From positions 154,557-218,556 of the forward strand of contig JAPLQX010000019.1 of the NCBI GenBank assembly GCA_026399435.1: a stretch of DNA of 64,000 nucleotides. Reading direction: 5' to 3'. Below, piece after piece: positions 9,736-18,803 of this stretch (positions are counted from its first letter, which is position 1; every line of letters starts with the position of its first letter). The stretch is from Rhodocyclales bacterium. GTDB taxonomy: Bacteria > Pseudomonadota > Gammaproteobacteria > Burkholderiales > Rhodocyclaceae. The notes under the pieces were generated by a model that saw nothing but the letters and a program-made list of their open reading frames with translations, did no database searches and was not told the origin of the DNA. Position numbers and translations under genes: made by a program.

Positions 9736-10554
9736 ATGACCCGCCGCGACCTGAAGGGCAAAGTCGTTCTCGTCACCGGCGCTGCCGGCGGGCTCGGCGC
9801 CGCCCTGTGCCAGCGCTATGCCGCCGCCGGCGCACGCATCGCCGCGCTGGATCTCGATGCGACAAAGCTCGACGCGCTGGTGGCGGCGCTGCGCGCCAAG
9901 GGCGCCGAAGCGCTGGCCCTGACCGGCGACATTACCGATTCCACCGCGTGCAAGTCAGCAGTAGCCGCCACGCTGGCGCAGTTCGGCGCGCTCGACGGCC
10001 TCATCAACAACGCCGGCATCAGCCATCGCAGCCTGCTGCGGGACACCGATCCCGACGTCATCCGCCGCGTCATGGAAGTCAATTTCTTCGGCGCCGCCAA
10101 CCTCACTCAGGCCGCGCTGGCGCACATCGTGGCGCGGCAGGGCTTCATCGTCGCTATCTCCAGCGTCGCCGGTTTTTCGCCGCTGACCGGCCGCACCGGC
10201 TATGCCGCCAGCAAGCACGCGCTGCACGGTTTCTTCGACAGCCTGCGCAGCGAAGTCGAAGGCGCCGGCGTCGACGTCGCCCTCGTTTGTCCCTCCTTCA
10301 TCCGCACCGGAATCGGCGCAGCCGCGACCGACGGCAGCGGCGCGCCGGTGAGCAGCCCGCGCATCACCACCGGCGGCGAGTCCTCGCCCGAGGAAATCGC
10401 GGCGCAGGTTTTCGATGCGGTGGCGGCAGGGCGCACGCTGCTGCTGCCCGACGCCACCGCGCGCAAGGCCTGGTGGCTCAGCCGGCTGGCGCCGGCGCTC
10501 TATTCCCGGATCATGAAGCGGCGGGTGGGTGGGGAATTTTCCGGATTGCTTTAG
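9736..10554 (+). CDS. SDR family oxidoreductase
   Basis: KVVLVTGAAGGLGAALCQRYA, NNAGISHRS, YAASKHAL. Confidence 0.92.
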   Translation: MTRRDLKGKVVLVTGAAGGLGAALCQRYAAAGARIAALDLDATKLDALVAALRAKGAEALALTGDITDSTACKSAVAATLAQFGALDGLINNAGISHRSLLRDTDPDVIRRVMEVNFFGAANLTQAALAHIVARQGFIVAISSVAGFSPLTGRTGYAASKHALHGFFDSLRSEVEGAGVDVALVCPSFIRTGIGAAATDGSGAPVSSPRITTGGESSPEEIAAQVFDAVAAGRTLLLPDATARKAWWLSRLAPALYSRIMKRRVGGEFSGLL

Positions 10555-10576
10555 ATGTCGGCCGAACAGGTCAAGC

Positions 10577-10597
10577 GTCGGCGCTGGCAAGACGGCG
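10577..10597 (+). repeat. dispersed short repeat (family GTCGGCGCTGGCGRNACGGCGG), copy a
   Basis: GTCGGCGCTGGCAAGACGGCG; related copies at 19626, 20745, 40836, 42756, 49505(-), 60047. Confidence 0.6.
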
Positions 10598-10708
10598 ACT
10601 TGGGCGAACAGGCGAAACAAGGCGAAGCTGAGCCGTATTGTTATCCGTCAACGTGATATACAGGAAATACGCGGAGGACTATTTGCCGGTCAACAAAAAG
10701 GAGTGGTA

Positions 10709-11035
10709 ATGACAAAAGCAGCGTATTTCTTGCCAATAGTATTTACATGCCTTTTTGCGACTGCTGCTCATGCTGTAAAGCTTGACAAATGCCGGGTGGA
10801 GGACAGCTGCATCGAGCGGTATAAATACGATCCGAACCCAGCGGTTGCCTGTGCAGAAGCTACTGCGCAGGCAGATGGTGCCGTGAAAAGTTTCTGCCGT
10901 TCTCACGGTGGCGTCTTTGCATCGATTCCCAAGGAATGCATCCCTGAAGACGTATCGTATGCATGGGGTGGCAAGCCGATGTTCAAGCAAACCCGTCAAG
11001 TTACTCATGTGCAATGCAATGGGAATAGAAAATAG
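10709..11035 (+). CDS. small secreted cysteine-rich hypothetical protein
   Basis: Signal peptide MTKAAYFLPIVFTCLFATAAHA, AAAAGGAG-like RBS, several Cys in mature part. Confidence 0.7.
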   Translation: MTKAAYFLPIVFTCLFATAAHAVKLDKCRVEDSCIERYKYDPNPAVACAEATAQADGAVKSFCRSHGGVFASIPKECIPEDVSYAWGGKPMFKQTRQVTHVQCNGNRK

Positions 11036-11203
11036 GCGGGCTCCCTATTCCGGGGAGGGCCACACGTCTGGCCTGGTTCAGGCTGTGACCTGATTGAATC
11101 ATCCAAATCTCGCCGTCGCGGATGGCGTGGCAGTGCTACCGGCATGTTGCGGTGCAGGATTGACAGTGCCGGCCGGTAGCAGTCATATTGCTGGTAACGA
11201 ATC

Positions 11204-11215
11204 TACTGACCAGTA
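11204..11215. promoter_or_regulatory. candidate TetR operator
   Basis: TACTGACCAGTA (5-bp arms, 2-bp spacer) 26 bp upstream of the likely TetR ATG. Confidence 0.35.
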
Positions 11216-11241
11216 ACAAAAAGCTGGAAACCGTCCCCCGC

Positions 11242-11982
11242 ATGGCAATAGCACGCTCGAAAAAATCGACGCAAGATGAGCCGACGTCGCCCTGGCGCAA
11301 GGCAGGCGAGAGGACTCGCGAGCGCGAGATCAAGCGCGAAGCCGTGTTGCGCACGGCGGCCCAGCTTTTCAACGAGAAGGGCTTCCACGCCGTTTCTCTG
11401 GATGAAGTGGCCGAGCGGCTCAACGTCACCAAGCCGACCCTCTACTACTACGTCAAGAACAAGGACGAGATCCTCGCCGAGTGCGTGCGCAGCGGCCTGG
11501 AGCTGATGCAGGAAGCGATCGCGTGTTCCGACGAAGCCGGCGGCACGGCGATCGACAAGCTGGTGGCGGCCATGCGCAAATATGCCGAGATCGTCACCAT
11601 GGATTTCGGCAAATGCCTTATCCGCGTCGGCGAGGATCCCCTGCCGCCGGAGAGCCGCCGCGAGGTGCGACGCCTGAAGGCCGAGATCGACCGTGAGTTC
11701 CGCCACCTGATCGAGCTGGGTATCGCCGAAGGCTCGCTGCGCGACGTCGATCCGAAGCTGGCGGCCTTTACGCTGGCGGGCGCCCTGAGCTGGATCGGCC
11801 GCTGGTATCGCGCCGATGGCGAACTCAGCCCGGATCAGATCGCCGAGCAGTGCATCGGCGTGCTGATGGGCGGCCTCGCGGTGCAAGCGCCGGCGCCGGC
11901 CGCCAAGACGCCGCGCCCTGCGGCGGCGAAACGCGTTACAAAAAAGGTGGCGACGAAGGTGGCAAAAAAGGTGGCGAAATGA
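11242..11982 (+). CDS. TetR/AcrR family transcriptional regulator with Lys/Ala-rich C-terminal tail
   Basis: VLRTAAQLFNEKGFHAVSLDEVAERLNVTKPTLYYYVKNKDEIL HTH; C-terminus KRVTKKVATKVAKKVAK; ORF open from 11188. Confidence 0.9.
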   Translation: MAIARSKKSTQDEPTSPWRKAGERTREREIKREAVLRTAAQLFNEKGFHAVSLDEVAERLNVTKPTLYYYVKNKDEILAECVRSGLELMQEAIACSDEAGGTAIDKLVAAMRKYAEIVTMDFGKCLIRVGEDPLPPESRREVRRLKAEIDREFRHLIELGIAEGSLRDVDPKLAAFTLAGALSWIGRWYRADGELSPDQIAEQCIGVLMGGLAVQAPAPAAKTPRPAAAKRVTKKVATKVAKKVAK

Positions 11983-12803
11983 GCGCGGCCGCGAATCCCA
12001 TTCTCGAAATCGACCAGATCACGCTGGCCTTCGGCGGCGTCAAGGCGCTGAACGGCGTCAGCTTCGAGGTGGCGCCGGGTTCCATCACTTCCGTGATCGG
12101 GCCCAACGGCGCCGGCAAGACCTCGATGTTCAACACCATTTCCGGTTTCTACCGGCCCACGTCCGGGCACATCCGCTTTCTCGGCGAAGACATCACGCAG
12201 CGCCCGGCGCCGCAGCGGGCCAAGCTCGGCCTGGCGCGCAGCTTCCAGAACATCGCGCTGTTCCGCGGCATGACCGTGCTCGACAACATCAAGCTCGGCC
12301 GCCATTGCCATTTGCATACCGGGGTGTTCGACGCGCTGTTCTACTACGGTCGGGCGCGGCGCGAGGAAGTGCGGCTGCGCGCCGACATCGAGGAACGCAT
12401 TATCGACTTCCTCGAAATCGACCATATCCGCAACGCGCCGGTGGCGGCCCTGTCCTACGGCCTGCAGAAGCGCGTCGAAATGGCGCGGGCGCTGGCCATG
12501 CAGCCCAAGGTGCTGATGCTCGATGAGCCGGTGGCGGGCATGAACCGCGAAGAGACAGAGGACATGGCGCGCTTCATCCTCGATGTGCGCGAGGAGTGGG
12601 GCATCACCATCCTCATGGTCGAACACGACATGGGCATGGTGATGGACCTCTCCGACCACGTCGTGGTGCTCAATTTCGGCGAGGTGATCGCCGACGGAAC
12701 TCCGGCGGCGGTGCAGGGCAACCCCGAAGTGATTCGCGCCTACCTAGGATCGGGCGACGTCGAGGAATTGCGGCGCAAGCTGCGCGGCGAGGTGGCGACA
12801 TGA
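11979..12803 (+). CDS. livG: branched-chain amino acid-type ABC transporter ATP-binding protein
   Basis: Walker A GPNGAGKTS, LSYGLQKRVEMARALAMQPKVLMLDEPVAGMN; ATGA overlap with TetR stop. Confidence 0.93.
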   Translation: MSAAANPILEIDQITLAFGGVKALNGVSFEVAPGSITSVIGPNGAGKTSMFNTISGFYRPTSGHIRFLGEDITQRPAPQRAKLGLARSFQNIALFRGMTVLDNIKLGRHCHLHTGVFDALFYYGRARREEVRLRADIEERIIDFLEIDHIRNAPVAALSYGLQKRVEMARALAMQPKVLMLDEPVAGMNREETEDMARFILDVREEWGITILMVEHDMGMVMDLSDHVVVLNFGEVIADGTPAAVQGNPEVIRAYLGSGDVEELRRKLRGEVAT

Positions 12804-12818
12804 GCGCCATTGTGGTTT

Positions 12819-13020
12819 TCTCCTCCCCCTTCAAGGGGGAGGCCGGGAGGGGGATGGGGTGCAATGGCATGATTTTCCGGCCTTACCGCGTGCCTTTTTT
12901 GCCCCATCCCCACCCCAGCCCCCCAATCGCAAACGTCGCATGCGACCTTCCCCTTGAAGGGGAGGGGGTGTCAGCGCCACGCCGCCGCAATGCTCCCCTC
13001 GAAGGGGAGGGAGCGTCCGT
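12819..13020. repeat. CCCTTCAAGGGG-type repeat cluster between livG and livH
   Basis: Multiple palindromic units; 12902-12966 is a 65-bp element repeated at 22930-22994 with one mismatch. Confidence 0.85.
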
Positions 13021-13038
13021 CATGCCTTGGGGGGCGAC

Positions 13039-13926
13039 ATGATCGATTTCGACTGGCTGTTGCTGTTCGAAGTCAGCCTCGCAGGCATCGGCAGCGGCGG
13101 GCTTTACGCGCTGGCCGGCCTCGCCTTCGTGCTGATCTTCAAGGCGACCAAGGTGGTCAATCTGGCGATCGGCGAGATGCTGATGATGGGCGCCTATTTC
13201 TTCTTCGCCATGGCCTCGACGCTGGGCTGGCCGATCTGGCTCGGCGTCGTGGTGGCGGTGCTCGGCAGCGGCGCGCTCGGCGCGCTGATCGAGCGCCTGC
13301 TGATCCGGCCGATGCTGGGCGAGTCGCCGATCTCGGTGTTCATGATCACCATCGGCCTCTCCTCGATCCTGGTCGGCGCCGTCGAACTGATCTGGGGCGC
13401 GGACCAGATGCGCCTGCCTGATTTCATGCCGAGCGACCCGGTGCTGATCGGCGAGGCCATGGTGCCGCCCAAGATCTTCTATGGCTTCCTCGTCGCGACC
13501 GGGCTGATCGCCGTCGTGCTGGTGGTGTTCCGCTTCTGGCGCGGCGGCATCGCCCTGCGCGCGACGGCTTCCGACCAGGCCGCGGCCTACTCGATGGGCA
13601 TCAACGTGCCGCGCGTGTTTTCGCTGGCCTGGGTGGTCGGCGCGATGGTCGCGGCGATCGCCGGCATCATCGTCGGCAGCATTTCCAGCCTCTCGCCGAC
13701 CATGGGCGTGTTCGGCCTCTCGGTGCTGGTGGTGGTCATCGTCGGCGGCCTCGACAGCGTCGCCGGCGCGCTGGTCGGCGGCATCGTGGTCGGCCTGGTC
13801 GAAGCCTGGAGCGGCACCTACCTCGGCGGCCAATACAAGATGCTGTCCACCTTTTCCCTGCTGGTGCTGATCCTCATGGTCCGTCCCTACGGCCTGTTCG
13901 GCACCCACGAGATCGAGCGGCTATGA
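13039..13926 (+). CDS. livH: branched-chain amino acid-type ABC transporter permease
   Basis: SLAGIGSGGLYALAGLAFVLIFKATKVVNLAIGEMLMMGAY, GGLDSVAGALVGGIVVGLVE. Confidence 0.93.
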   Translation: MIDFDWLLLFEVSLAGIGSGGLYALAGLAFVLIFKATKVVNLAIGEMLMMGAYFFFAMASTLGWPIWLGVVVAVLGSGALGALIERLLIRPMLGESPISVFMITIGLSSILVGAVELIWGADQMRLPDFMPSDPVLIGEAMVPPKIFYGFLVATGLIAVVLVVFRFWRGGIALRATASDQAAAYSMGINVPRVFSLAWVVGAMVAAIAGIIVGSISSLSPTMGVFGLSVLVVVIVGGLDSVAGALVGGIVVGLVEAWSGTYLGGQYKMLSTFSLLVLILMVRPYGLFGTHEIERL

Positions 13927-14963
13927 GAATCGGCGCCGCCAAACAAAGCTACGCGGCCGACGAGGCGCTGTTCGACAGCCGCACCCAGCGCATCTGGCTC
14001 GGCGTGCTGACCGTGGCGCTGGTGGTGCTGCCCTTCGTCGCCAGCCAGTACTGGCTCTACCTGACCTGCCTGGTCGGCATCAACATCATCGCCGCCACCG
14101 GCCTTAACATCCTGACCGGCTATACCGGCCAGGTCAGCCTCGGCCAGGCCGCCTTCATGGGCGTCGGCGCCTACACGGTGGCGGTGCTCGACCGCACGCT
14201 CGGCACGCCCTTCTTCATCAACCTGATCGCGGCCGGCGGCATCGCGATGCTGGTCGGCATGGTGGTCGGCATCCCCTCGCTGCGGGTCAAGGGGCTGTAT
14301 CTGGCGATAGCCACCATCGCCGCCTCATTCATCCTGCATTTCATCTTCGCCAACTGGAAATCTGTCACCGGCGGCACCGCCGGCCTCACGGTGAAGCCGG
14401 CGACGCTGTTCGGCCTGGCGCTGGACAGCGAATTCCGCTTCTACTGGCTGATGCTGCCGCTCACCGCCGTGATGGTGTTCGGCGCCGCCAACCTGTTCCG
14501 CACCCGCATCGGCCGCGCCTTCATCGCCATCCGCGACCGCGACATCTCGGCCGAAGTGCTGGGCATTTCGCTGCTGCGCTACAAGCTGCTGTCCTTCGCC
14601 ATTTCGTCCTTCTATGCCGGTGTCGCAGGCGGGCTCTGGGCCTATTTCTTCCGCTCGGTGACGCCGGAAAGCTTTCCGCTGCTGATGTCGATCTTCTTCC
14701 TCGCCGCGATCATCGTCGGCGGCATGGGCACGATACTCGGCGGCATTCTCGGCGCGATTTTCATGACCCTGGTGCCGGAAGCGCTCAAGATGGTCTTCGG
14801 CTGGCTGCCCAACGCCGCCGAGATGGCGGTGCATCTGGCACCGGTGCGCATCATCGTATTCGGCATCCTGATCGTCGGCTTCCTGGTTTTCGAGCCGCAC
14901 GGTTTGTCGGAGATCTGGCGGCGCGTTCGTCGTTTTTTTCACCTGTGGCCGTTCCGGACATAG
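13923..14963 (+). CDS. livM: branched-chain amino acid-type ABC transporter permease
   Basis: IAATGLNILTGYTGQVSLGQAAFMGVGAYT, GGMGTILGGILGA. Confidence 0.93.
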   Translation: MRIGAAKQSYAADEALFDSRTQRIWLGVLTVALVVLPFVASQYWLYLTCLVGINIIAATGLNILTGYTGQVSLGQAAFMGVGAYTVAVLDRTLGTPFFINLIAAGGIAMLVGMVVGIPSLRVKGLYLAIATIAASFILHFIFANWKSVTGGTAGLTVKPATLFGLALDSEFRFYWLMLPLTAVMVFGAANLFRTRIGRAFIAIRDRDISAEVLGISLLRYKLLSFAISSFYAGVAGGLWAYFFRSVTPESFPLLMSIFFLAAIIVGGMGTILGGILGAIFMTLVPEALKMVFGWLPNAAEMAVHLAPVRIIVFGILIVGFLVFEPHGLSEIWRRVRRFFHLWPFRT

Positions 14964-14987
14964 GTTCATTCGAGGAGGAGACACAAG

Positions 14988-16148
14988 ATGAAACCAACGA
15001 AGTGGATTACGGCTCTGCTGGCCGCTGCGGGGATTGTTCTGGCGCCCGCGGTACAGGCCCAGGAAGACATCGTGATCGGCGGTTCGATCCCGATGAGCGG
15101 CGTGTTCGCCTTTGCCGGCATCGGCATTCACGCCGGCATTCAGGACTACCTGAAGATCGTCAACGACGCCGGCGGCATCAAGGGCCGCAAGTTCAAGTAC
15201 GTGTTCGAGGACACTGCCTACAAGCCCGATGTCTCCGTGGCCGCGTTCAAGAAGATCACCGGCGGCAACAAGGTCAGCCTCTACTACGGCGACTCCACCG
15301 CCTTCCAGCGCACCATCAATCCCGAGCTGGAGCGCATGGGCAGCATCATGATGGCCGGCGCCTCGCTTGCCACCGAAATCAACGACTCGAAGAAGTACCC
15401 GGCCCAGTTCATGGCCGGCCCCGACTACTCCGAGCAGATCGGCATCCTGTTGCGCCACATCGCCAAGGAGAAACCCGGCGCCAAGGTCGCCATCGTGTTT
15501 TCCGACAGCGAGTTCGGCCGCGACCCGGTCGATGAATTCCGCGCTTCGGCGAAGAAGCTGGGCCTGACCGTCGCCGTGGAAATCCAGACGGCGCCGGGCA
15601 GCGTGGACGTTTCCACCGAGGTGATCAAGCTGCGCCGCGCCGATCCCGACTACACCATCTTCCACGGTTACGTTCTGGCGCCGATCCCCGAGTTCGTTAC
15701 GCAGATGAAGAAGTCCGGCGCCAAGAGCCACTTCATGGGCACCTTCTGGACCATGGACAGCTCGACCGTGATGAAGCTCGGCGAATCCGGCGAGGGCTTC
15801 ATGGGCGTGATGCCGTATCGCTACTACTACGACACCTCGGCCAAGTCGCCGATGCTGGACAAGATCCGCCAGATGCGGCCCGAGTACCAGTCCACGCCAT
15901 ATCTGCAGGGCTTCCTCACCACCATGCTGTTTGTCGAAGCGACCAAGCGCACCCTCGATGCCGGCAAGCCGCTGGACGCCAAGAACCTCAAGGCCGCGCT
16001 GAACTCGATCAAGAACTTCGACACTGGCGGCTTGATCGGTGTGCCGATCACCATTCGCGGCAACTCGATCCCGGTCGGCCGCATCTACAAGGCGGACATG
16101 AAGGCAAAAACGATGGTGCCGGCTTCCGACTGGATCCACCTGGAGTAA
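14988..16148 (+). CDS. ABC transporter substrate-binding protein (Liv/HAAT family)
   Basis: Signal peptide then IVIGGSIPMSGVFAFAGIGIHAGIQDYLKIVNDAGGIKGRKFKYVFEDTAYKPDVSVAAFKKI. Confidence 0.93.
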   Translation: MKPTKWITALLAAAGIVLAPAVQAQEDIVIGGSIPMSGVFAFAGIGIHAGIQDYLKIVNDAGGIKGRKFKYVFEDTAYKPDVSVAAFKKITGGNKVSLYYGDSTAFQRTINPELERMGSIMMAGASLATEINDSKKYPAQFMAGPDYSEQIGILLRHIAKEKPGAKVAIVFSDSEFGRDPVDEFRASAKKLGLTVAVEIQTAPGSVDVSTEVIKLRRADPDYTIFHGYVLAPIPEFVTQMKKSGAKSHFMGTFWTMDSSTVMKLGESGEGFMGVMPYRYYYDTSAKSPMLDKIRQMRPEYQSTPYLQGFLTTMLFVEATKRTLDAGKPLDAKNLKAALNSIKNFDTGGLIGVPITIRGNSIPVGRIYKADMKAKTMVPASDWIHLE

Positions 16149-16155
16149 TTCACTC

Positions 16156-16974
16156 GTGACGCAAGCCAGCCCGGATGTTGTGCTGTCCATCAACAACATC
16201 GAAGTCATCTACAACAAGGCCGTGCAGGTGCTGCGCGGTCTGTCCCTGCGCGTGCCGCGGGGGCAGATCGTCGCCCTGCTCGGGTCCAACGGTGCCGGCA
16301 AGACCACCACGCTGAAAGCCGTGTCGGGTCTGCTGGCGCTGGAGGACGGCGAGATGACCCGCGGCAGCGTCGTGCTCGACGGCGTCGATACCGCGCGCCT
16401 GAAGCCGCACGAACTGGTGCGTTCCGGCCTGTTCCATGTGATGGAAGGGCGGCGCGTGTTCGAGGACCTGACCATCGAGGAAAACCTGATTTCCGCGACC
16501 TACGCGCTCAGCGGCCGCCGTGCCGCCAGCGCCGACTTTGAACTGGTTTATGAATATTTTCCGCGCCTGTTCGAACGCCGCCGCGGTCTCGCCGGCTATC
16601 TGTCAGGCGGCGAACAGCAGATGCTGGCGATCGGCCGCGCCCTGATTGCGCGGCCCAAGGTGATGCTGCTCGACGAGCCCTCGCTGGGCCTGTCGCCGCT
16701 GCTGGTCGAGAACATTTTCACCATCATCGCCCGCATCAACCGGGAGCAGGGCGTATCCATGCTGCTGGTCGAGCAGAACGCCTCGGTGGCGCTGGCCGTT
16801 GCCCATACCGGCTACATCATGGAAACCGGCAAGGTGGTGATCGACGGTCCCGCCGAAAAGCTGGCCGGCGACCCCGACGTGCGCGAGTTCTATCTCGGCA
16901 TGGCCGGCGAGGGCGCCGCCCGCAGCTTCCGCGACATCAAGCACTACAAGCGCCGCAAGCGCTGGCTGTCATGA
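16156..16974 (+). CDS. livF: branched-chain amino acid-type ABC transporter ATP-binding protein
   Basis: GSNGAGKTTTLKAVSGLL, YLSGGEQQMLAIGRALIARPKVMLLDEPSLGLSPLLVENIF. Confidence 0.93.
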   Translation: MTQASPDVVLSINNIEVIYNKAVQVLRGLSLRVPRGQIVALLGSNGAGKTTTLKAVSGLLALEDGEMTRGSVVLDGVDTARLKPHELVRSGLFHVMEGRRVFEDLTIEENLISATYALSGRRAASADFELVYEYFPRLFERRRGLAGYLSGGEQQMLAIGRALIARPKVMLLDEPSLGLSPLLVENIFTIIARINREQGVSMLLVEQNASVALAVAHTGYIMETGKVVIDGPAEKLAGDPDVREFYLGMAGEGAARSFRDIKHYKRRKRWLS

Positions 16975-18803
16975 CCATGTTCCACAACCCCCTGCCCGAA
17001 CTGACCCTGCCGCAGATGCTGCGCGAGAACGCGCGGCGCATGCCCGAGCGCATCGCCATCCGGCAGAAGGATTTCGGCATCTGGAACCCGATCACCTGGG
17101 ACGGCTACCACCGCCGCGCCTGCCATTTCGGCCTCGGCCTGCGGGCGCTGGGCCTGCCGTCCGGCGGCCGGGTCGGCATCATTGCCGAGAACCGCCTCGA
17201 ATGGGTGCTGAGCCAGATGGGCTGCGGCCTGGTCGGCGCCGTCGCGGTCGGCGTCTATTCCACCAGCCCGACCCTTGAAGTCGCCTATGTGCTCGGCCAT
17301 GCCGACGTCGATATCGTAGTCTGCGAAGACCAGGAACAGACCGACAAGGTGCTGGCCGCGCTCGATCAGTTGCCCTGCCTGAAGAAGATCGTGGTGATGG
17401 AGAAGAAGGGCCTGCGCAACACGCCCGCCGCACATCGCGACCGGGTGATCGCTTTCGACGAGGTCGAGGCGCTGGGTGTCGACTACGAGGCCGTGCATCG
17501 CACGCTGGTGGACGACGCGCTCGCCGCGCAGAAGCTCGGCGACCTCGCGCTGATGGTCTACACGTCGGGCTCCACCGGCAAGCCCAAGGGCGCGATGATC
17601 AGCTATGCCAACATCCGCGGCGTTGCGCCGGGCATCATCGAGCGGCTGGAACTCGATGCCGCGACCACGCATCTGTCCTACCTGCCGCTGTGCCACGTCG
17701 CCGAGCAGATGCTGACGACGTTCTGCCCGATCTATCTCGGCTCGCAGGTGAATTTCGGCGAGTCGATCCGTACCGTGCAGGAAGACCTGCGCGAACTGGC
17801 GCCGAGCATGTTCCTCGGCGTGCCGCGCATCTGGGAAAAGCTGCACGCGGCGATCAGCATCAAGATGCAGGAGACCGGCGGCCTGCGCCGCTGGCTGTTC
17901 GCCCGCGGCATGCAGGACTGCGCACCCTTCGCCGATAAATCGGCGCAGCAGCGCAGCTTCGGCGAACGCATGGTGTTCGCGGTGTATTACTGGCTGATCT
18001 TCCGCGCCCTGCAAAACTTCATCGGCCTGCGCGAAGTGCGCGTGGCGCTGACCGGCGCGGCGCCAATCTCGCCGGCGGTGATCCGCTTCTTCCGCACCCT
18101 CGGCGTGCCGCTGGTGGAAGTCTATGGCCTGACCGAAACCACCGGCATGATCACCGGGCAGCGCCTCGACCAGGTCCGCATCGGTACCGTGGGCACGCCC
18201 ATCCTCGGCGTCGAGCACCGCCTGTCGGCGCAGGGCGAACTGCAACTGCGCGGCGAGATGGTCTTCGCCGGCTACTACAAGAACCCGGAAGCGACGGCGG
18301 CATCGATCATCGACGGCTGGCTGCATACCGGCGACGTGGTCACGGAAAGCGACGGCCAGATCAGGATCGTCGACCGCCTCAAGGACATCATGATCACCGC
18401 CGGCGGCAAGAACCTGACGCCTTCCGAAATCGAAAACACGATGAAGGCCAGCCCCTACATCAAGGAATGCATCATCGTCGCCGACGGCCGCAAGTATGTC
18501 GCGGCGCTGATCCAGATCGACTTCGAGACAGTAGGCAAATGGGCCGAATCGCAGCGCCTCGCCTTCACCCATTTCCGTTCGCTGGTCGACATGCCGCAGG
18601 TGCGCGAACTGGTCGAGGCCGAGGTGAGGCGTGGCAACGAGCAGATGGCGCAAGTCGCGCATATCCGCAAGTTCCACCTGCTGACCAAGGAACTCGACCA
18701 CGATGACGGCGAAGTCACGGCCACCATGAAGGTGCGCCGCTCCAGCATCTACAAGACCTACGCTGACGAAATCGAGGCGCTGTTCGGCAAGGAGAAGGAA
18801 TGA
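16971..18803 (+). CDS. AMP-dependent synthetase/acyl-CoA ligase
   Basis: VYTSGSTGKPKGAMISY, YGLTETTGMITGQ, GWLHTGDVV, DRLKDIMITAGGKNLTPSEIE. Confidence 0.93.
   Translation: MTMFHNPLPELTLPQMLRENARRMPERIAIRQKDFGIWNPITWDGYHRRACHFGLGLRALGLPSGGRVGIIAENRLEWVLSQMGCGLVGAVAVGVYSTSPTLEVAYVLGHADVDIVVCEDQEQTDKVLAALDQLPCLKKIVVMEKKGLRNTPAAHRDRVIAFDEVEALGVDYEAVHRTLVDDALAAQKLGDLALMVYTSGSTGKPKGAMISYANIRGVAPGIIERLELDAATTHLSYLPLCHVAEQMLTTFCPIYLGSQVNFGESIRTVQEDLRELAPSMFLGVPRIWEKLHAAISIKMQETGGLRRWLFARGMQDCAPFADKSAQQRSFGERMVFAVYYWLIFRALQNFIGLREVRVALTGAAPISPAVIRFFRTLGVPLVEVYGLTETTGMITGQRLDQVRIGTVGTPILGVEHRLSAQGELQLRGEMVFAGYYKNPEATAASIIDGWLHTGDVVTESDGQIRIVDRLKDIMITAGGKNLTPSEIENTMKASPYIKECIIVADGRKYVAALIQIDFETVGKWAESQRLAFTHFRSLVDMPQVRELVEAEVRRGNEQMAQVAHIRKFHLLTKELDHDDGEVTATMKVRRSSIYKTYADEIEALFGKEKE

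Noticed and set aside
14325-16208. 627-aa minus-strand ORF
   Set aside because: Antisense to livM and the SBP gene; shadow ORF.
16944-18701. 585-aa minus-strand ORF
   Set aside because: Antisense to the acyl-CoA ligase; shadow ORF.
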